A stretch of 64,000 bases of DNA, from NCBI GenBank assembly GCA_944325575.1, contig CALVAR010000003.1:42976-106975 (forward strand), written 5' to 3'. Positions 1 to 9,289 of the stretch are shown one piece after another. Numbering within the stretch: position 1 is the stretch's first letter; every line of letters begins with the position of its first letter. Position numbers and translations under genes: made by a program. The notes beneath the pieces were generated by a model. The model made no database searches and was not told where the DNA came from. It was given only the letters and a program-made list of their open reading frames with translations. The stretch comes from Candidatus Gastranaerophilales bacterium. GTDB lineage: Bacteria; Cyanobacteriota; Vampirovibrionia; Gastranaerophilales; Gastranaerophilaceae.

Positions 1-1570
1 ACACATGCAATGTACCGTTTGAATACCATACATTTTTTCCGCCGTATGGTTCTAAAGGACTTCCGGTAAAGCCCATAATAACAGTATCAAAATCGTTTGT
101 ATTAACAAGCTTGCTCACAAGAGTATTAAACTCAATCGGCTTAAAATTCACGGTCATGCCGAGTTCTTCAAGATCCTGTTTGACCATCACTCCTATTGAT
201 TCACGTTCTGTATTACCGGCATTTGTATAGAGATCGAATTCTACTTTGTGACCGTCTTTATCATATAGTTTTCCCTTTTTCCAGTAGAATCCGGACTTTT
301 TAAGAAATTCTCTGGACTTAGCCAAGTCTTGAGGATGCCCTTTGGCAACCTTTTCATTTAAATATATAGAAGACAGAGGTTCTGACGTGAACAAGGGCGC
401 AGCAACACCGCTTGCAATATTAAATACCATATTTTCTCTGTCAAGAGCATAATCAACAGCCTTACGGAAATTTACATCATTAAACCATTTTTGTTTAACG
501 GGATTTACATAGTATTTGCCTTTATCATTCTTTCTTGTATTTAAATTAAAAGCAAAATACATAGTACCTGTATCAGGCCCGAGATTATAGATTTTATAAT
601 CGGAAAATTTTTCTTTTTCTTTAAACAGAGCAACATTTGTTCCTCTTAAACCGACAGTATCAAGCTCGCCCGCCTTAAATTTCAGCAGTTCATTGTTTAA
701 ATCACCCACAATCAAAATAATGTATTTATCCAAATACGGAAGTTTTTGTCCCTTTTCATCAATCATGTAGTAATCAGGGTTTCTTTCATAAACAATCCTT
801 TGGGCAGGAACATACTCTTTCAGTTTAAAGGCACCGCTTGTAACAAAATCAGAAGGTCTTGTATTTGAACTCCAGAATGAAGCAAAGGCTCTTTTACCCT
901 TTTTAGTAACGGGCTCTAGTATATGTTTTGGAGCTATAGGCACGCTCAATTGTCTTAAAAACGGAGAAAACGGTTTTGGGGTAACAAATTTAACAGTGTA
1001 GTCATCTGTTTTTTCAATTTTTGGAAGCTTATCACCGACATACATTGCATCTCTTGTACTGGTGTTACCATAACCGCCAAAGATTATTGTATTCCAAGTA
1101 AAATACACATCATCAGCCGTAATAGGCTTGCCATCCGACCATTTTAAACCGTGTCTTAATTTTACAATATACGTTTTTTTATCAGGGAGTACGTCTATAC
1201 TTTTTGCAAGTTTTGGTATTACTTCTCCGGTGTACGGATCTGTAGTAACAAGAGCATCAAACATAATATCAGCAGCCTGAGAAGAAGTTGCATCCATAGA
1301 ATTCCAGCTGTTAAACGTTTTGGGCCCCTCGCCTATAGTACTTGTTACAAGCGTGCCACCGTACTTTCCGGCAGGACTTCTGGACAAAAGATAATCCACT
1401 CCGTCTATTGTTTTTGTAGCAGCAGGGTAAGGAGTATACAACTGTTCTACATTGCTGTTTTCAGAGTTATATTCCTTTTCTTTTTCAGGACGGTCAACTC
1501 TTATACAGCTGACAAGAAGAACACATATAAATAATAAAAGTAATATTACATATACTATTTTTTTATTCAT
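1..1570 (-). CDS. ABC transporter substrate-binding lipoprotein, family 5 (peptide-binding type), 3' end outside window
   Basis: Reading the minus strand from ATG at 1570 gives an open frame of more than 520 codons that runs off the left edge. The N-terminus is a hydrophobic signal ending in a lipobox (LVSC, Cys22), so the protein is probably a lipid-anchored periplasmic receptor. The body has the pattern of SBP_bac_5 oligopeptide/dipeptide-binding proteins: LRHGLKWSDGKPITADDVYF, then FRKAVDYALDRENMV further on. The family feeds peptides (sometimes nickel or sugars) to an ABC permease; the ligand cannot be read from sequence. The ribosome site before ATG is weak. Permease genes would be expected beyond the left edge. 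Family assignment is confident, substrate is not. Confidence 0.9.
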   Translation of the reverse strand, partial: MNKKIVYVILLLLFICVLLVSCIRVDRPEKEKEYNSENSNVEQLYTPYPAATKTIDGVDYLLSRSPAGKYGGTLVTSTIGEGPKTFNSWNSMDATSSQAADIMFDALVTTDPYTGEVIPKLAKSIDVLPDKKTYIVKLRHGLKWSDGKPITADDVYFTWNTIIFGGYGNTSTRDAMYVGDKLPKIEKTDDYTVKFVTPKPFSPFLRQLSVPIAPKHILEPVTKKGKRAFASFWSSNTRPSDFVTSGAFKLKEYVPAQRIVYERNPDYYMIDEKGQKLPYLDKYIILIVGDLNNELLKFKAGELDTVGLRGTNVALFKEKEKFSDYKIYNLGPDTGTMYFAFNLNTRKNDKGKYYVNPVKQKWFNDVNFRKAVDYALDRENMVFNIASGVAAPLFTSEPLSSIYLNEKVAKGHPQDLAKSREFLKKSGFYWKKGKLYDKDGHKVEFDLYTNAGNTERESIGVMVKQDLEELGMTVNFKPIEFNTLVSKLVNTNDFDTVIMGFTGSPLEPYGGKNVWYSNGTLHV

Positions 1571-1679
1571 ACATAACAATTTAGCACAAAACAAGCAGAT
1601 AATTACACTGCCTGTTTGTGGAATAAAAAGAATAAATCATAATGACTTGAGAATATACCAATAATGCATATAAAGAGAA

Positions 1680-3308
1680 TTAAAAGCTGTTTTTCAATTG
1701 TTCTTTTGCATACTCAATTGCAGGCATCTCTTCAAAAAATGTATAATTTTCACCAATCTGGTTTAATATATTATGTTCCTTAAGCTGCTTTAGGACATCC
1801 TCATTTTTTATAACAAGAAGCATTTCAACCTCCTGTGCTTTTAAGCGAAGAATAATATCCTCCAGTGCAAAAATAGCCGATATATCAAGCAAATCATCCG
1901 CTTCATAGTTTAATATTAAATATTTCGTACCGAGCATATCCTCAAACTTTGAAATAAGTTGTGTTGCAGAACCGAAAAAGAATTGTCCGGAAATATGCAC
2001 AACTCTTATCTTATGATGATAATCATTTTCAAGTATTTTTTCATATTCCATTATATCCGCATCATAATTAGAAAGGGGCTTGTGTATAATATCTGCCTTA
2101 TCAGCAACACGTTTTGCGTACAAAAGAGCAGCCAGAGTAATCCCCGCACCAACAGCAAAGATTAAGTTGTAAAATACGGTAAGAAAAAATACTGTAAACA
2201 AGACATACAAGTCATCTTTCGGGGCATATTTTAAAACTTTTAAAAGTTTTACGTCTATAATGTCATATCCTATCTTTATCAATATTGCAGCCAGAACTGC
2301 AAGAGGAATCTGTGCAACAAAACCTGAAAATTTAAAAAGAAGAATTAATAAAAGAAAAGGATTTATAAAAGCGGCAATTTTTGTAGTAGCTCCTGCATTT
2401 AGAGCAGCAACAGTACGCATAGTTGCAGCAGAGCCGCCCAATGAACCCGTTATTGAACAAAAGATATTACCAATCCCCTGAGCTGCAAGTAAGTGTTTGG
2501 GATTGTGGCGTGTTTTTGTCAAAGAATCAGAGACAAGACCTGTCAGCATACTTTCCGCCGAAAAAACAATTGCAATTGTAAGAGCATAAGGCAGATATTC
2601 TATAATATGACTAAAATCACAATATGGCTTTATCAGTGCAGGAAAAGATACAGAAACTTCGCTTATTCTATCAAGATTAAGCCCCATTTTAACGGAAAGC
2701 CACGTACAAAATATTAAAGCGACAATCTGAGAAGGGATATATTTATTAATTTTTTTTGGTACAAAAAATACAATAATTAAAGTAACAATACCGATAAAAA
2801 GCGCACTATGGTTTAAAGAAAGAATACTCTGATGAAGCGTAAGTACTGTTTCAACAGTAGATGACAAAGCCTTGTGCCCCATCAAAGGATTAAGCTGTAA
2901 TATGATTATAATAATCCCGACACCGTTCATAAACCCCGATATAACCGGATAAGGAATATATTTAACCATTTGCGGTATGTTCGTTAAAGAAGCAATAATC
3001 TGAAATACAGCAGCCGTAAAAAGAACAGTTACAGCTGCTTGCATATTATTATTCATAGCAATCATTGCAGATGCAACGACAATTGCAACGGGTCCTGTAG
3101 TACCGGATATCAAAGGTACCTTTGGCCCGAGCATGCCGGCGACAAAGCATAAAATAATTGCACCCCATATCCCTGCCCCGGCGCCAAATCCAGTAGCCAC
3201 ACCAAAAGCTAATGCCTGAGGCAGAGTAATTATTGCAGAATTTATACCACCAAAAACATCTCCTGCAAAGATTTTTAACTTTAATTTAAAATATTTATCT
3301 AAATCCAT
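1680..3308 (-). CDS. SulP/SLC26-family inorganic anion transporter with STAS domain
   Basis: A 542-aa polytopic membrane protein. The first ~400 residues hold about a dozen hydrophobic segments. The segment SGTTGPVAIVVASAM near residue 68 is the conserved SulP motif around TM3. The C-terminal ~120 residues are soluble and look like a STAS domain (VVHISGQFFFGSATQLISKF, then ILNYEADDLLDISAIFALE). SulP proteins move sulfate, bicarbonate or dicarboxylates across the inner membrane, usually with H+ or Na+. Cyanobacterial BicA belongs to this family, but the substrate here cannot be decided. It lies 109 bp upstream of the peptide-binding lipoprotein on the same strand, probably without functional linkage. 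Length and domain order are normal. Confidence 0.93.
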   Translation of the reverse strand: MDLDKYFKLKLKIFAGDVFGGINSAIITLPQALAFGVATGFGAGAGIWGAIILCFVAGMLGPKVPLISGTTGPVAIVVASAMIAMNNNMQAAVTVLFTAAVFQIIASLTNIPQMVKYIPYPVISGFMNGVGIIIIILQLNPLMGHKALSSTVETVLTLHQSILSLNHSALFIGIVTLIIVFFVPKKINKYIPSQIVALIFCTWLSVKMGLNLDRISEVSVSFPALIKPYCDFSHIIEYLPYALTIAIVFSAESMLTGLVSDSLTKTRHNPKHLLAAQGIGNIFCSITGSLGGSAATMRTVAALNAGATTKIAAFINPFLLLILLFKFSGFVAQIPLAVLAAILIKIGYDIIDVKLLKVLKYAPKDDLYVLFTVFFLTVFYNLIFAVGAGITLAALLYAKRVADKADIIHKPLSNYDADIMEYEKILENDYHHKIRVVHISGQFFFGSATQLISKFEDMLGTKYLILNYEADDLLDISAIFALEDIILRLKAQEVEMLLVIKNEDVLKQLKEHNILNQIGENYTFFEEMPAIEYAKEQLKNSF

Positions 3309-3446
3309 ACAAAAATATTAACATATACAAAGAGTTGTATTAACAATTGTAACTTTTCAATTTACCTTTACAAAACTAATAACAAATTTTTTTATGTTCA
3401 GATTTAAAACTACTACGTCTTTATATATACATAAAAGGAAAAGCAA

Positions 3447-5831
3447 ATGACAAGCATACAAAAAGTTCAAACTTTACAACAACTGCCGCAATCAAAAGAA
3501 CTCAAACATCAAAATCAGAATAAGATAAAAATTTTAAATAGCACTTCACCTGATTTGTTAACAAACTATTTGTCACTAATGGCAAACAATAATAAAGCAA
3601 TAGTTTCATTCGGATATGCACCGACAAGACATGGTGCTGATAACAAAGAATTTGTACCGGTCATACCGATGGAGCAGACACTTGTGCGTCCATACGGTCA
3701 GAACTTTGATGTGGATGTTTTTAAACCGACTTTGTCTGATTATGCAAAAAATAAGATTTACAATGAAGCATCTTCAAGAATATTCGGAACAAGACCCTGG
3801 CCTCAAATAGAAAATATAAATGCCTGGATGGTCACATCCGAAACCAACGAGTTTAAATCTGACGGAGGCTTGGGCAAAGTTGCAGAAGATCTGCCAAACA
3901 GCTTTAATAAAAGATTCAACAAAGATAATAAAAACTTTATGTCAGTAATAACACCGATGTATGTAAACGGTAAAGAATACAGACTTGAATATAACAACGG
4001 AAAATATACTTACCACTATGGCAAACGAGGTGAAAAAGAAAAAGAAGTAAAATACGAGGGGAAAATTAATGTTCCGATGTATTTCGGTTCTCCGCATAAT
4101 ACGAGATTAAAAGATGTAGATGTGAGAGTTTTTACAACAGAGCTTAATACAGACAAACCGAAACCGACTAAATATATTATGCTTGAAGTACCTGAATACG
4201 GTGATGATGCAAACGGACAGTTCACTACATTCAACCAATTCTTTAACATAATTGACAAAGATACAAGAAATGCAAATCACAACACACCTTATGCAAATTC
4301 AGAATTTTCAGATCCTGTATACAGAATGGCATTTTTCTCCAAAGGTGTATATGAACTTATGAAAAGCATAAAAGAAGGCGATTTCCAGGGTATTGAAGCA
4401 CCAAACTCCGTTATACTTAACGACTGGCAGGCAGGTTCTCTTGCTGCAATGATGCACTACACAGCAAATGCAGAAGCTGATACCGGTGCAATTTCAAAAG
4501 AGACAGGCCGCTACTTTGATGAAACGCCGACAATTTATATTGTTCATAACTGTGAACATCAAGGCGCAACAGACGGAAATGATTGGAACAGAAAAAACAT
4601 ATTCGGTACATTATTCGGAGCATATGGCGCAGAAATTCTCCCCAATTCCAAAAGCTGGAATGAAGCTCAGGAAGAAGACAAAAGTGCACTTATGAGATAT
4701 ACAAACTTTAACTCTGCAAAAACAGGGATATCTCTTGTTGACAGAGTAGTTCCTGTTTCTGAGTACTACGCACAGGAACTTGTTCATTCCAATGAAAAGG
4801 CAAGAGGAATGATGGACTTGATGAAAGCAAGATTCTATGGCCCCGGACATACACTTACACCGATTACAAACGGTTATTCAAAATCACTCATTGAACCTAC
4901 GAAGAAAAACATGGAAAAATTGACGGAAGCAACAAAAAAAGATTTCACAATGCAGCTGCCGCCTGATGTTCCAAGCATAGATTTGTCTGATTTTGAATTA
5001 AAAGCATACGATGCAGATTCTCTGGATAAAAAAATACAGAACAAGAATGCTGTAATGAAAGTGTTCAAACAGTTAATAGAAAGAGAAAAACATCTTCCTT
5101 ATGATGAATATGCTCAGCCGGCAAGAAAATATATGCTTTTTGAAGCCGACAGAACGGCAATAAAAGAAGACGACTTTACCAATACACCGGTTATTGCATA
5201 TTCAGGACGTGTTGACCCGCAAAAAGGTGTAGACAGCATATTTAAAGAAGCAATGTGGAAATTTGCCGAGCACAATAAAAACACTCCGGAAGAGAAACTG
5301 CCTGTATTTATACTTGGCGGAGCGATTTCTCAAAAAGGAGCTTATGACAAGCTAAAAGAATTCAAACATTATATGACGGAATTCTACCCAAATGTAGGTA
5401 AGAGAATAATACTGGTACACGGATTCCTGAATACAAATCTTGTTGCTGCAGCTTCTGATATGTTCCTTGTTCCATCTGTATTTGAACCATGCGGCTTGAC
5501 TCAGCTGGAAGCTATGGCAAAAGGTTCTCTGCCCATTGCGACATCAACGGGCGGGCTTGTTAATACAATAAATGATAATGTTGACGGATTCAGAACAAAA
5601 GCTTTCTTTGATGAAACCGGCAGCAAACAACTGTTGTACGGCGGCGGATTTGCCAACAACAATGATGCATACTGCGAAGCACTTGAAAGAGCATTAAATG
5701 TATACTATAACGACCACACTAAATTTGAACAAATGCAAAAAACGGCAATGCAAAATGACTTTAGCTGGGATAAAGACGGCGGTGCTCTTGATAAATACAT
5801 CAATCTTATAAAAACCGGCCGCACAGAATAG
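3447..5831 (+). CDS. glgA: Glycogen/starch synthase, GT5 family
   Basis: A 794-aa glycosyltransferase. After ~125 residues with little similarity to the family comes the GT5 N-terminal signature SDGGLGKVAEDLPNSF (normally KTGGLGDV, ADP-glucose binding). The C-terminal Rossmann half has SGRVDPQKGVDSIFKEA, the FEPCGLTQLEAMAKGSLP signature and ATSTGGLVNTI. GT5 enzymes extend alpha-1,4-glucan with ADP-glucose (or UDP-glucose). The protein is ~300 residues longer than E. coli GlgA, mainly by an N-terminal extension and an insertion around residues 180-290. The region before the start holds a TTTATATATACATAA element and AAAAGGAAAAG as ribosome site. Together with the GH77 enzyme at 32.8 kb and the ROK kinase at 28.4 kb it points to glycogen metabolism. 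The donor nucleotide is not determined. Confidence 0.9.
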   Translation: MTSIQKVQTLQQLPQSKELKHQNQNKIKILNSTSPDLLTNYLSLMANNNKAIVSFGYAPTRHGADNKEFVPVIPMEQTLVRPYGQNFDVDVFKPTLSDYAKNKIYNEASSRIFGTRPWPQIENINAWMVTSETNEFKSDGGLGKVAEDLPNSFNKRFNKDNKNFMSVITPMYVNGKEYRLEYNNGKYTYHYGKRGEKEKEVKYEGKINVPMYFGSPHNTRLKDVDVRVFTTELNTDKPKPTKYIMLEVPEYGDDANGQFTTFNQFFNIIDKDTRNANHNTPYANSEFSDPVYRMAFFSKGVYELMKSIKEGDFQGIEAPNSVILNDWQAGSLAAMMHYTANAEADTGAISKETGRYFDETPTIYIVHNCEHQGATDGNDWNRKNIFGTLFGAYGAEILPNSKSWNEAQEEDKSALMRYTNFNSAKTGISLVDRVVPVSEYYAQELVHSNEKARGMMDLMKARFYGPGHTLTPITNGYSKSLIEPTKKNMEKLTEATKKDFTMQLPPDVPSIDLSDFELKAYDADSLDKKIQNKNAVMKVFKQLIEREKHLPYDEYAQPARKYMLFEADRTAIKEDDFTNTPVIAYSGRVDPQKGVDSIFKEAMWKFAEHNKNTPEEKLPVFILGGAISQKGAYDKLKEFKHYMTEFYPNVGKRIILVHGFLNTNLVAAASDMFLVPSVFEPCGLTQLEAMAKGSLPIATSTGGLVNTINDNVDGFRTKAFFDETGSKQLLYGGGFANNNDAYCEALERALNVYYNDHTKFEQMQKTAMQNDFSWDKDGGALDKYINLIKTGRTE

Positions 5832-5856
5832 AATACTAAATAAACACGTAGCAATA

Positions 5857-5888
5857 AAAAGTCCGGATTTATTTAAAATTCGGACTTT
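5857..5888. terminator. Bidirectional rho-independent terminator
   Basis: AAAAGTCCG and CGGACTTT form a stem about 8-9 bp long around an AT-rich loop, with T runs on both sides. It lies between the convergent glycogen synthase (+) and the small membrane protein (-). Confidence 0.75.
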
Positions 5889-5908
5889 ACTATTTATTTC
5901 ATTATTTT

Positions 5909-6391
5909 CTACATAGCAGTTCTCATATATTGAGAAAAGACCTGTGAAAAATACATAATAGAACTAAAGAAAACAGCTATCAACGCAACTTCTATAGCCA
6001 CAGCCCATATCGCCCATTTCCTCTGCACAGAATGAAAATGGTTTATACTCTCCCATTCTTTGTTTTCCCACGCCCATTCATTTCCCTTGGCCCCGCAATA
6101 AATGGAGAACAAAATAGAAAGCAACCACCCAAAATAAGGAATAAATGGCAGGACAAAAGCCAAACAAGCAACAGGAGTATTATTAAACAAACCCCATATC
6201 GGCGTGATTATACAAGCACCCCAGTTAAAACAGTTAATATTCTTAGGGAAAGCCTGACCCTTTACACGGTATCTGTTTTCTTTTTTTAATTTTTCGGTGT
6301 CATAACCGAATTCTATATTAGAAGAAGCGCCATAATTCCCGTAACGGGAAACGGCGCTTCTTATTCTTGATTCATTATTATCGTATGACAC
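5909..6391 (-). CDS. Small membrane protein, DUF2628-like
   Basis: 160 aa. The N-terminal ~60 residues are polar. Then follows a compact membrane region with three hydrophobic stretches (around 57-75, 78-97 and 125-150). The motif FNWGACIITPIWGLFNN with GNEWAWENKEWESI resembles the FNWxAFxxxPxWxLY pattern of DUF2628-type inner-membrane proteins, whose function is unknown. It lies 44 bp downstream of minE on the same strand, so it may be co-transcribed with minCDE, but nothing shows a role in division. The terminator at 5857-5888 closes the unit. Confidence 0.7.
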   Translation of the reverse strand: MSYDNNESRIRSAVSRYGNYGASSNIEFGYDTEKLKKENRYRVKGQAFPKNINCFNWGACIITPIWGLFNNTPVACLAFVLPFIPYFGWLLSILFSIYCGAKGNEWAWENKEWESINHFHSVQRKWAIWAVAIEVALIAVFFSSIMYFSQVFSQYMRTAM

Positions 6392-6435
6392 AAAATAATC
6401 CTGTATTTGTTAACAAAAAATATTATACCAAATTT

Positions 6436-7074
6436 TTAATTATTTTTGTTTTTTTTAGATTTTTTGTGCTCATTTGTATTATCTTCAGAAGACTCTGTCT
6501 CTGATTCAGAGTTTTCATCATTATCAGCGGAATCGGAAGAATCATTTTCTTGAGAGTCTGCATCTGAATCAATATCTGTTGAATCATCGCTAGAATCCGG
6601 ATTATTGTCAGCATTGCTGTTATCAGATTCAGGATTTACATCAATATTGTCAGAGGATTCTTCTTCCAACGATTTTTCATCCTCTGCAGCATCAGCAGAA
6701 TCGTTTTCATCTTCAGTAGTATTTTTTAGAGCATTAAGAGCCTCCTGCTCTTGTGCTTCAATCTCTTCAATTTCTTCTTTAGTTCTTGCTCTTATAACAG
6801 GGATGTTAAGCATAAGAGCTATTTCATCACCGTCAGCCTCCAGATTTAAATCAAGAGCTTCCTGATCAATTTCCACATACTTAGAAATGACGGTGATAAG
6901 CTGTTCACGCATTTTCTGCATAGTTGCACCGTCCAGATTAGATCTATCCTGCATCAAAACAAGTTTTAACCTGTTTGTCGCAGTATCTTTAGATGATTCA
7001 GCATCCTGCAGCCTGTCTTTTTGAAAGAAGTTCAAGACTCTGTTGTATAAATTACTGAAAATATTTTCACTCAT
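6436..7074 (-). CDS. minE: MinE, cell division topological specificity factor, with long acidic tail
   Basis: The first ~95 of 212 residues match MinE: an N-terminal membrane-targeting/anti-MinCD helix (residues 3-20), RLKLVLMQDRSNLDGATMQK, and a C-terminal dimer region ending ALMLNIPVIRA. MinE displaces MinD from the membrane and drives Min oscillation. From about residue 100 to 195 the protein is almost only Asp, Glu, Ser and Asn, ending in a Lys-rich stretch. That tail is foreign to ordinary 85-100 aa MinE and is probably disordered. An AAGGAGG ribosome site precedes ATG. minE follows minD by 15 bp in the order C-D-E. The tail's role is unknown. Confidence 0.93.
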   Translation of the reverse strand: MSENIFSNLYNRVLNFFQKDRLQDAESSKDTATNRLKLVLMQDRSNLDGATMQKMREQLITVISKYVEIDQEALDLNLEADGDEIALMLNIPVIRARTKEEIEEIEAQEQEALNALKNTTEDENDSADAAEDEKSLEEESSDNIDVNPESDNSNADNNPDSSDDSTDIDSDADSQENDSSDSADNDENSESETESSEDNTNEHKKSKKNKNN

Positions 7075-7089
7075 TGTCCTGCCTCCTTC

Positions 7090-7917
7090 CTATTCATTGT
7101 CCTGTTTGGATTTAATACCAAAGATTTTTTTTATTTTGTCAATAAAAGCGGCAAAACCTGTAGGCTGATTTATATCCATAAAAGGAACTTCCTCGCCTTT
7201 TATACGTCTTGCTACATTTATATAAGCCTTGCCTGCAGGCGAATCTTCTACATTAACAATCGGCTCGCCTCTGTTTGTAGAAGTAATAATACCAGTATCC
7301 TCCGGTATAACGCCTATTAAATCACTGGAAAGAATATCACATACATCCTCTACGCTCATCATATCATTAGATTGAATCATATTCGGACGTACTCTGTTTA
7401 CAAGCAGCTTATAAGATTTAATTTCTTCTCTTGCTTCCAAAAGTCCAATGATTCTGTCTGCATCTCTGACTGCCGACATCTCGGGAGTTGTTACGACAAT
7501 AGCTTCCGAAGCACCGGATACTGCAGTTTTAAAACCTTCTTCTATACCTGCAGGACAATCAACAAGCACAAAATCAAAATCTTCCTGCAGCTGTTCGCAA
7601 ATAGATTTTAACTGTTCCGCACTGACAGCAGACTTGTCCCTTGTCTGAGCAGCAGCCAAAAGACACAGATTAGGATTCTTTTTATCCTTAACAAGAGCCT
7701 GTTTTAACTTGCAGCGTTCTTCAACAACATCAACAAGCGTATACACAATACGATTTTCCAATCCCAGAAGCAAATCCAAATTTCTAAGCCCGATATCAGT
7801 ATCTACCAGTACTACACTGGAACCGCTTTTGGCAAGTGCAGTTCCTATATTGGCAGAGGTAGTAGTTTTACCTACACCGCCTTTGCCGGAAGTAATTACT
7901 ATTACTCTACCTGTCAT
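7090..7917 (-). CDS. minD: MinD, septum-site-determining ATPase
   Basis: 275 aa, normal family length. It has the deviant Walker A motif SGKGGVGKTTTSANIG at residues 9-24, DTDIGLRNLDLLLGLENR (switch I region), VLVDCPAGIEEGF (switch II) and a C-terminal amphipathic membrane-targeting helix (AAFIDKIKKIFGIK). MinD binds the membrane when ATP-loaded, recruits MinC to block FtsZ rings away from midcell, and is released by MinE. An AAAGGAG ribosome site lies ahead of ATG. It sits between minC (44 bp upstream) and minE (15 bp downstream). Confidence 0.97.
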   Translation of the reverse strand: MTGRVIVITSGKGGVGKTTTSANIGTALAKSGSSVVLVDTDIGLRNLDLLLGLENRIVYTLVDVVEERCKLKQALVKDKKNPNLCLLAAAQTRDKSAVSAEQLKSICEQLQEDFDFVLVDCPAGIEEGFKTAVSGASEAIVVTTPEMSAVRDADRIIGLLEAREEIKSYKLLVNRVRPNMIQSNDMMSVEDVCDILSSDLIGVIPEDTGIITSTNRGEPIVNVEDSPAGKAYINVARRIKGEEVPFMDINQPTGFAAFIDKIKKIFGIKSKQDNE

Positions 7918-7961
7918 CTCTATTATGCTCCTTTACCTATTTACCTGTCTTTTACTCGTCA

Positions 7962-9170
7962 CTATCTGTCATTAATCTTTAAAATCACAATACTTCCGTT
8001 AACATTTCTCGCTTCTTCGGGAGTAAAAGTATTAGATTTTTCCACATAAATATTTTTTATATGATCCGGTCTTCTTGCATATGAATCAGCAATTCTTAAT
8101 TGTATCGCATTAAGAGTCAGCGCTCTGATTCTTGCCTTTGTGTTGCCGTTACAGCCGGCATGTGCAATACCGCCTAATATTCCCCATACAGTAATATCAC
8201 CCGCAGCATGGATTTCGCATCCCGGATGGCAGTCGCCTATAATAACGACATTGCCGTTAGATCTTATAACCTGTCCGGAACGTACTGTCTGCTTGTGATA
8301 CTGTGTGTTCATTTGAAGAATTGCATAATCTTCATCCGTCATTTCTTCTTCCGGAATTTCAAAATTATCCTCCGCCTCTTTTGTCAAAGGCCAGTTCTTC
8401 ATATCGGACAATTCTTTTTCATCACTCAAAATATTTTCAAGTTTTTTTTCGGAATCAAAAATGCTGTCGAGTTGTTCTTGTATCTCTTCTTCTTTTTCTT
8501 CAGTCATAGGTTCAACAGGCGGGGTTATAAAATCATCGTGTTCTCGAATCTGTGCAGTATCCTGCTCAACTGGCTTTCCAAATTGTATTTCCGTACTTTT
8601 TTCTTCCAAAGAAGAATCAGACTGTTCTGTCTTATCCTGAGATATTTCTTCTGATATTTTCTGTTGTTCAGTATATTCTTCAGCAGTACCAGATGACTCA
8701 GATTTAGATTCTGTTTCATTTTCAACAACTTCTTCATTTGAGGTATCGCTGATTACCTCCACAACCTGCGAATCATTTTCATTATTTTTATTTTTAGATT
8801 CATCTGCTATATGATCCGTCATAGGGATATACTGTTCTGACGGTTCATCGACAGGAGCCTGCGCCTCCAGTGCTGACAATTCTTCCTGCAGCTCTTCTTC
8901 AACATCCTTTGTACTGATACCGAGAGTTGCAGCAGCCAGCTCTGTCTGTTGTGACTCAGATTCAATAAGCGACAGAGTAGAATTTATACTGTTTATCAAA
9001 GAATTAATACTTAAAAGCTGTGACTGATTTAGTGTTATATCACCCAGTTTCAACCAGATTTTTTTGTTAGCGGCTTCTTCTTTTTCAATAATGTTGCTAA
9101 GCTCAAAAACCACATCAGCAGGGTTTTGTGCGTGTGTTAAATCAATAATATATCTTTTGTTTAATTCCAT
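7962..9170 (-). CDS. minC: MinC, septum-site-determining protein, with acidic linker
   Basis: 402 aa. Residues ~1-100 look like the FtsZ-inhibiting MinC_N fold. The last ~105 residues are a clear MinC_C beta-helix: VRSGQVIRSNGNVVIIGDCH, then GDITVWGILGGIAHAGCNGN and ALTLNAIQLRIADSYARR. Between them lie ~190 residues rich in Glu, Gln, Ser and Asp, much longer than the usual short linker and probably disordered. MinC inhibits FtsZ polymerization at poles and is recruited by MinD through the C-terminal domain. ATG follows AAAAGGAT. It is the first gene of minCDE. Confidence 0.95.
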   Translation of the reverse strand: MELNKRYIIDLTHAQNPADVVFELSNIIEKEEAANKKIWLKLGDITLNQSQLLSINSLINSINSTLSLIESESQQTELAAATLGISTKDVEEELQEELSALEAQAPVDEPSEQYIPMTDHIADESKNKNNENDSQVVEVISDTSNEEVVENETESKSESSGTAEEYTEQQKISEEISQDKTEQSDSSLEEKSTEIQFGKPVEQDTAQIREHDDFITPPVEPMTEEKEEEIQEQLDSIFDSEKKLENILSDEKELSDMKNWPLTKEAEDNFEIPEEEMTDEDYAILQMNTQYHKQTVRSGQVIRSNGNVVIIGDCHPGCEIHAAGDITVWGILGGIAHAGCNGNTKARIRALTLNAIQLRIADSYARRPDHIKNIYVEKSNTFTPEEARNVNGSIVILKINDR

Positions 9171-9289
9171 ATCCTTTTAACCCGTTAATATAAAAACTTA
9201 CCCCGAAGGTCTATAATAAAAGGATATATGAAATATCTATCAAATACAATTGTTTGTAATTGAATGTTGCAATTTGTTATAAAAAATTA

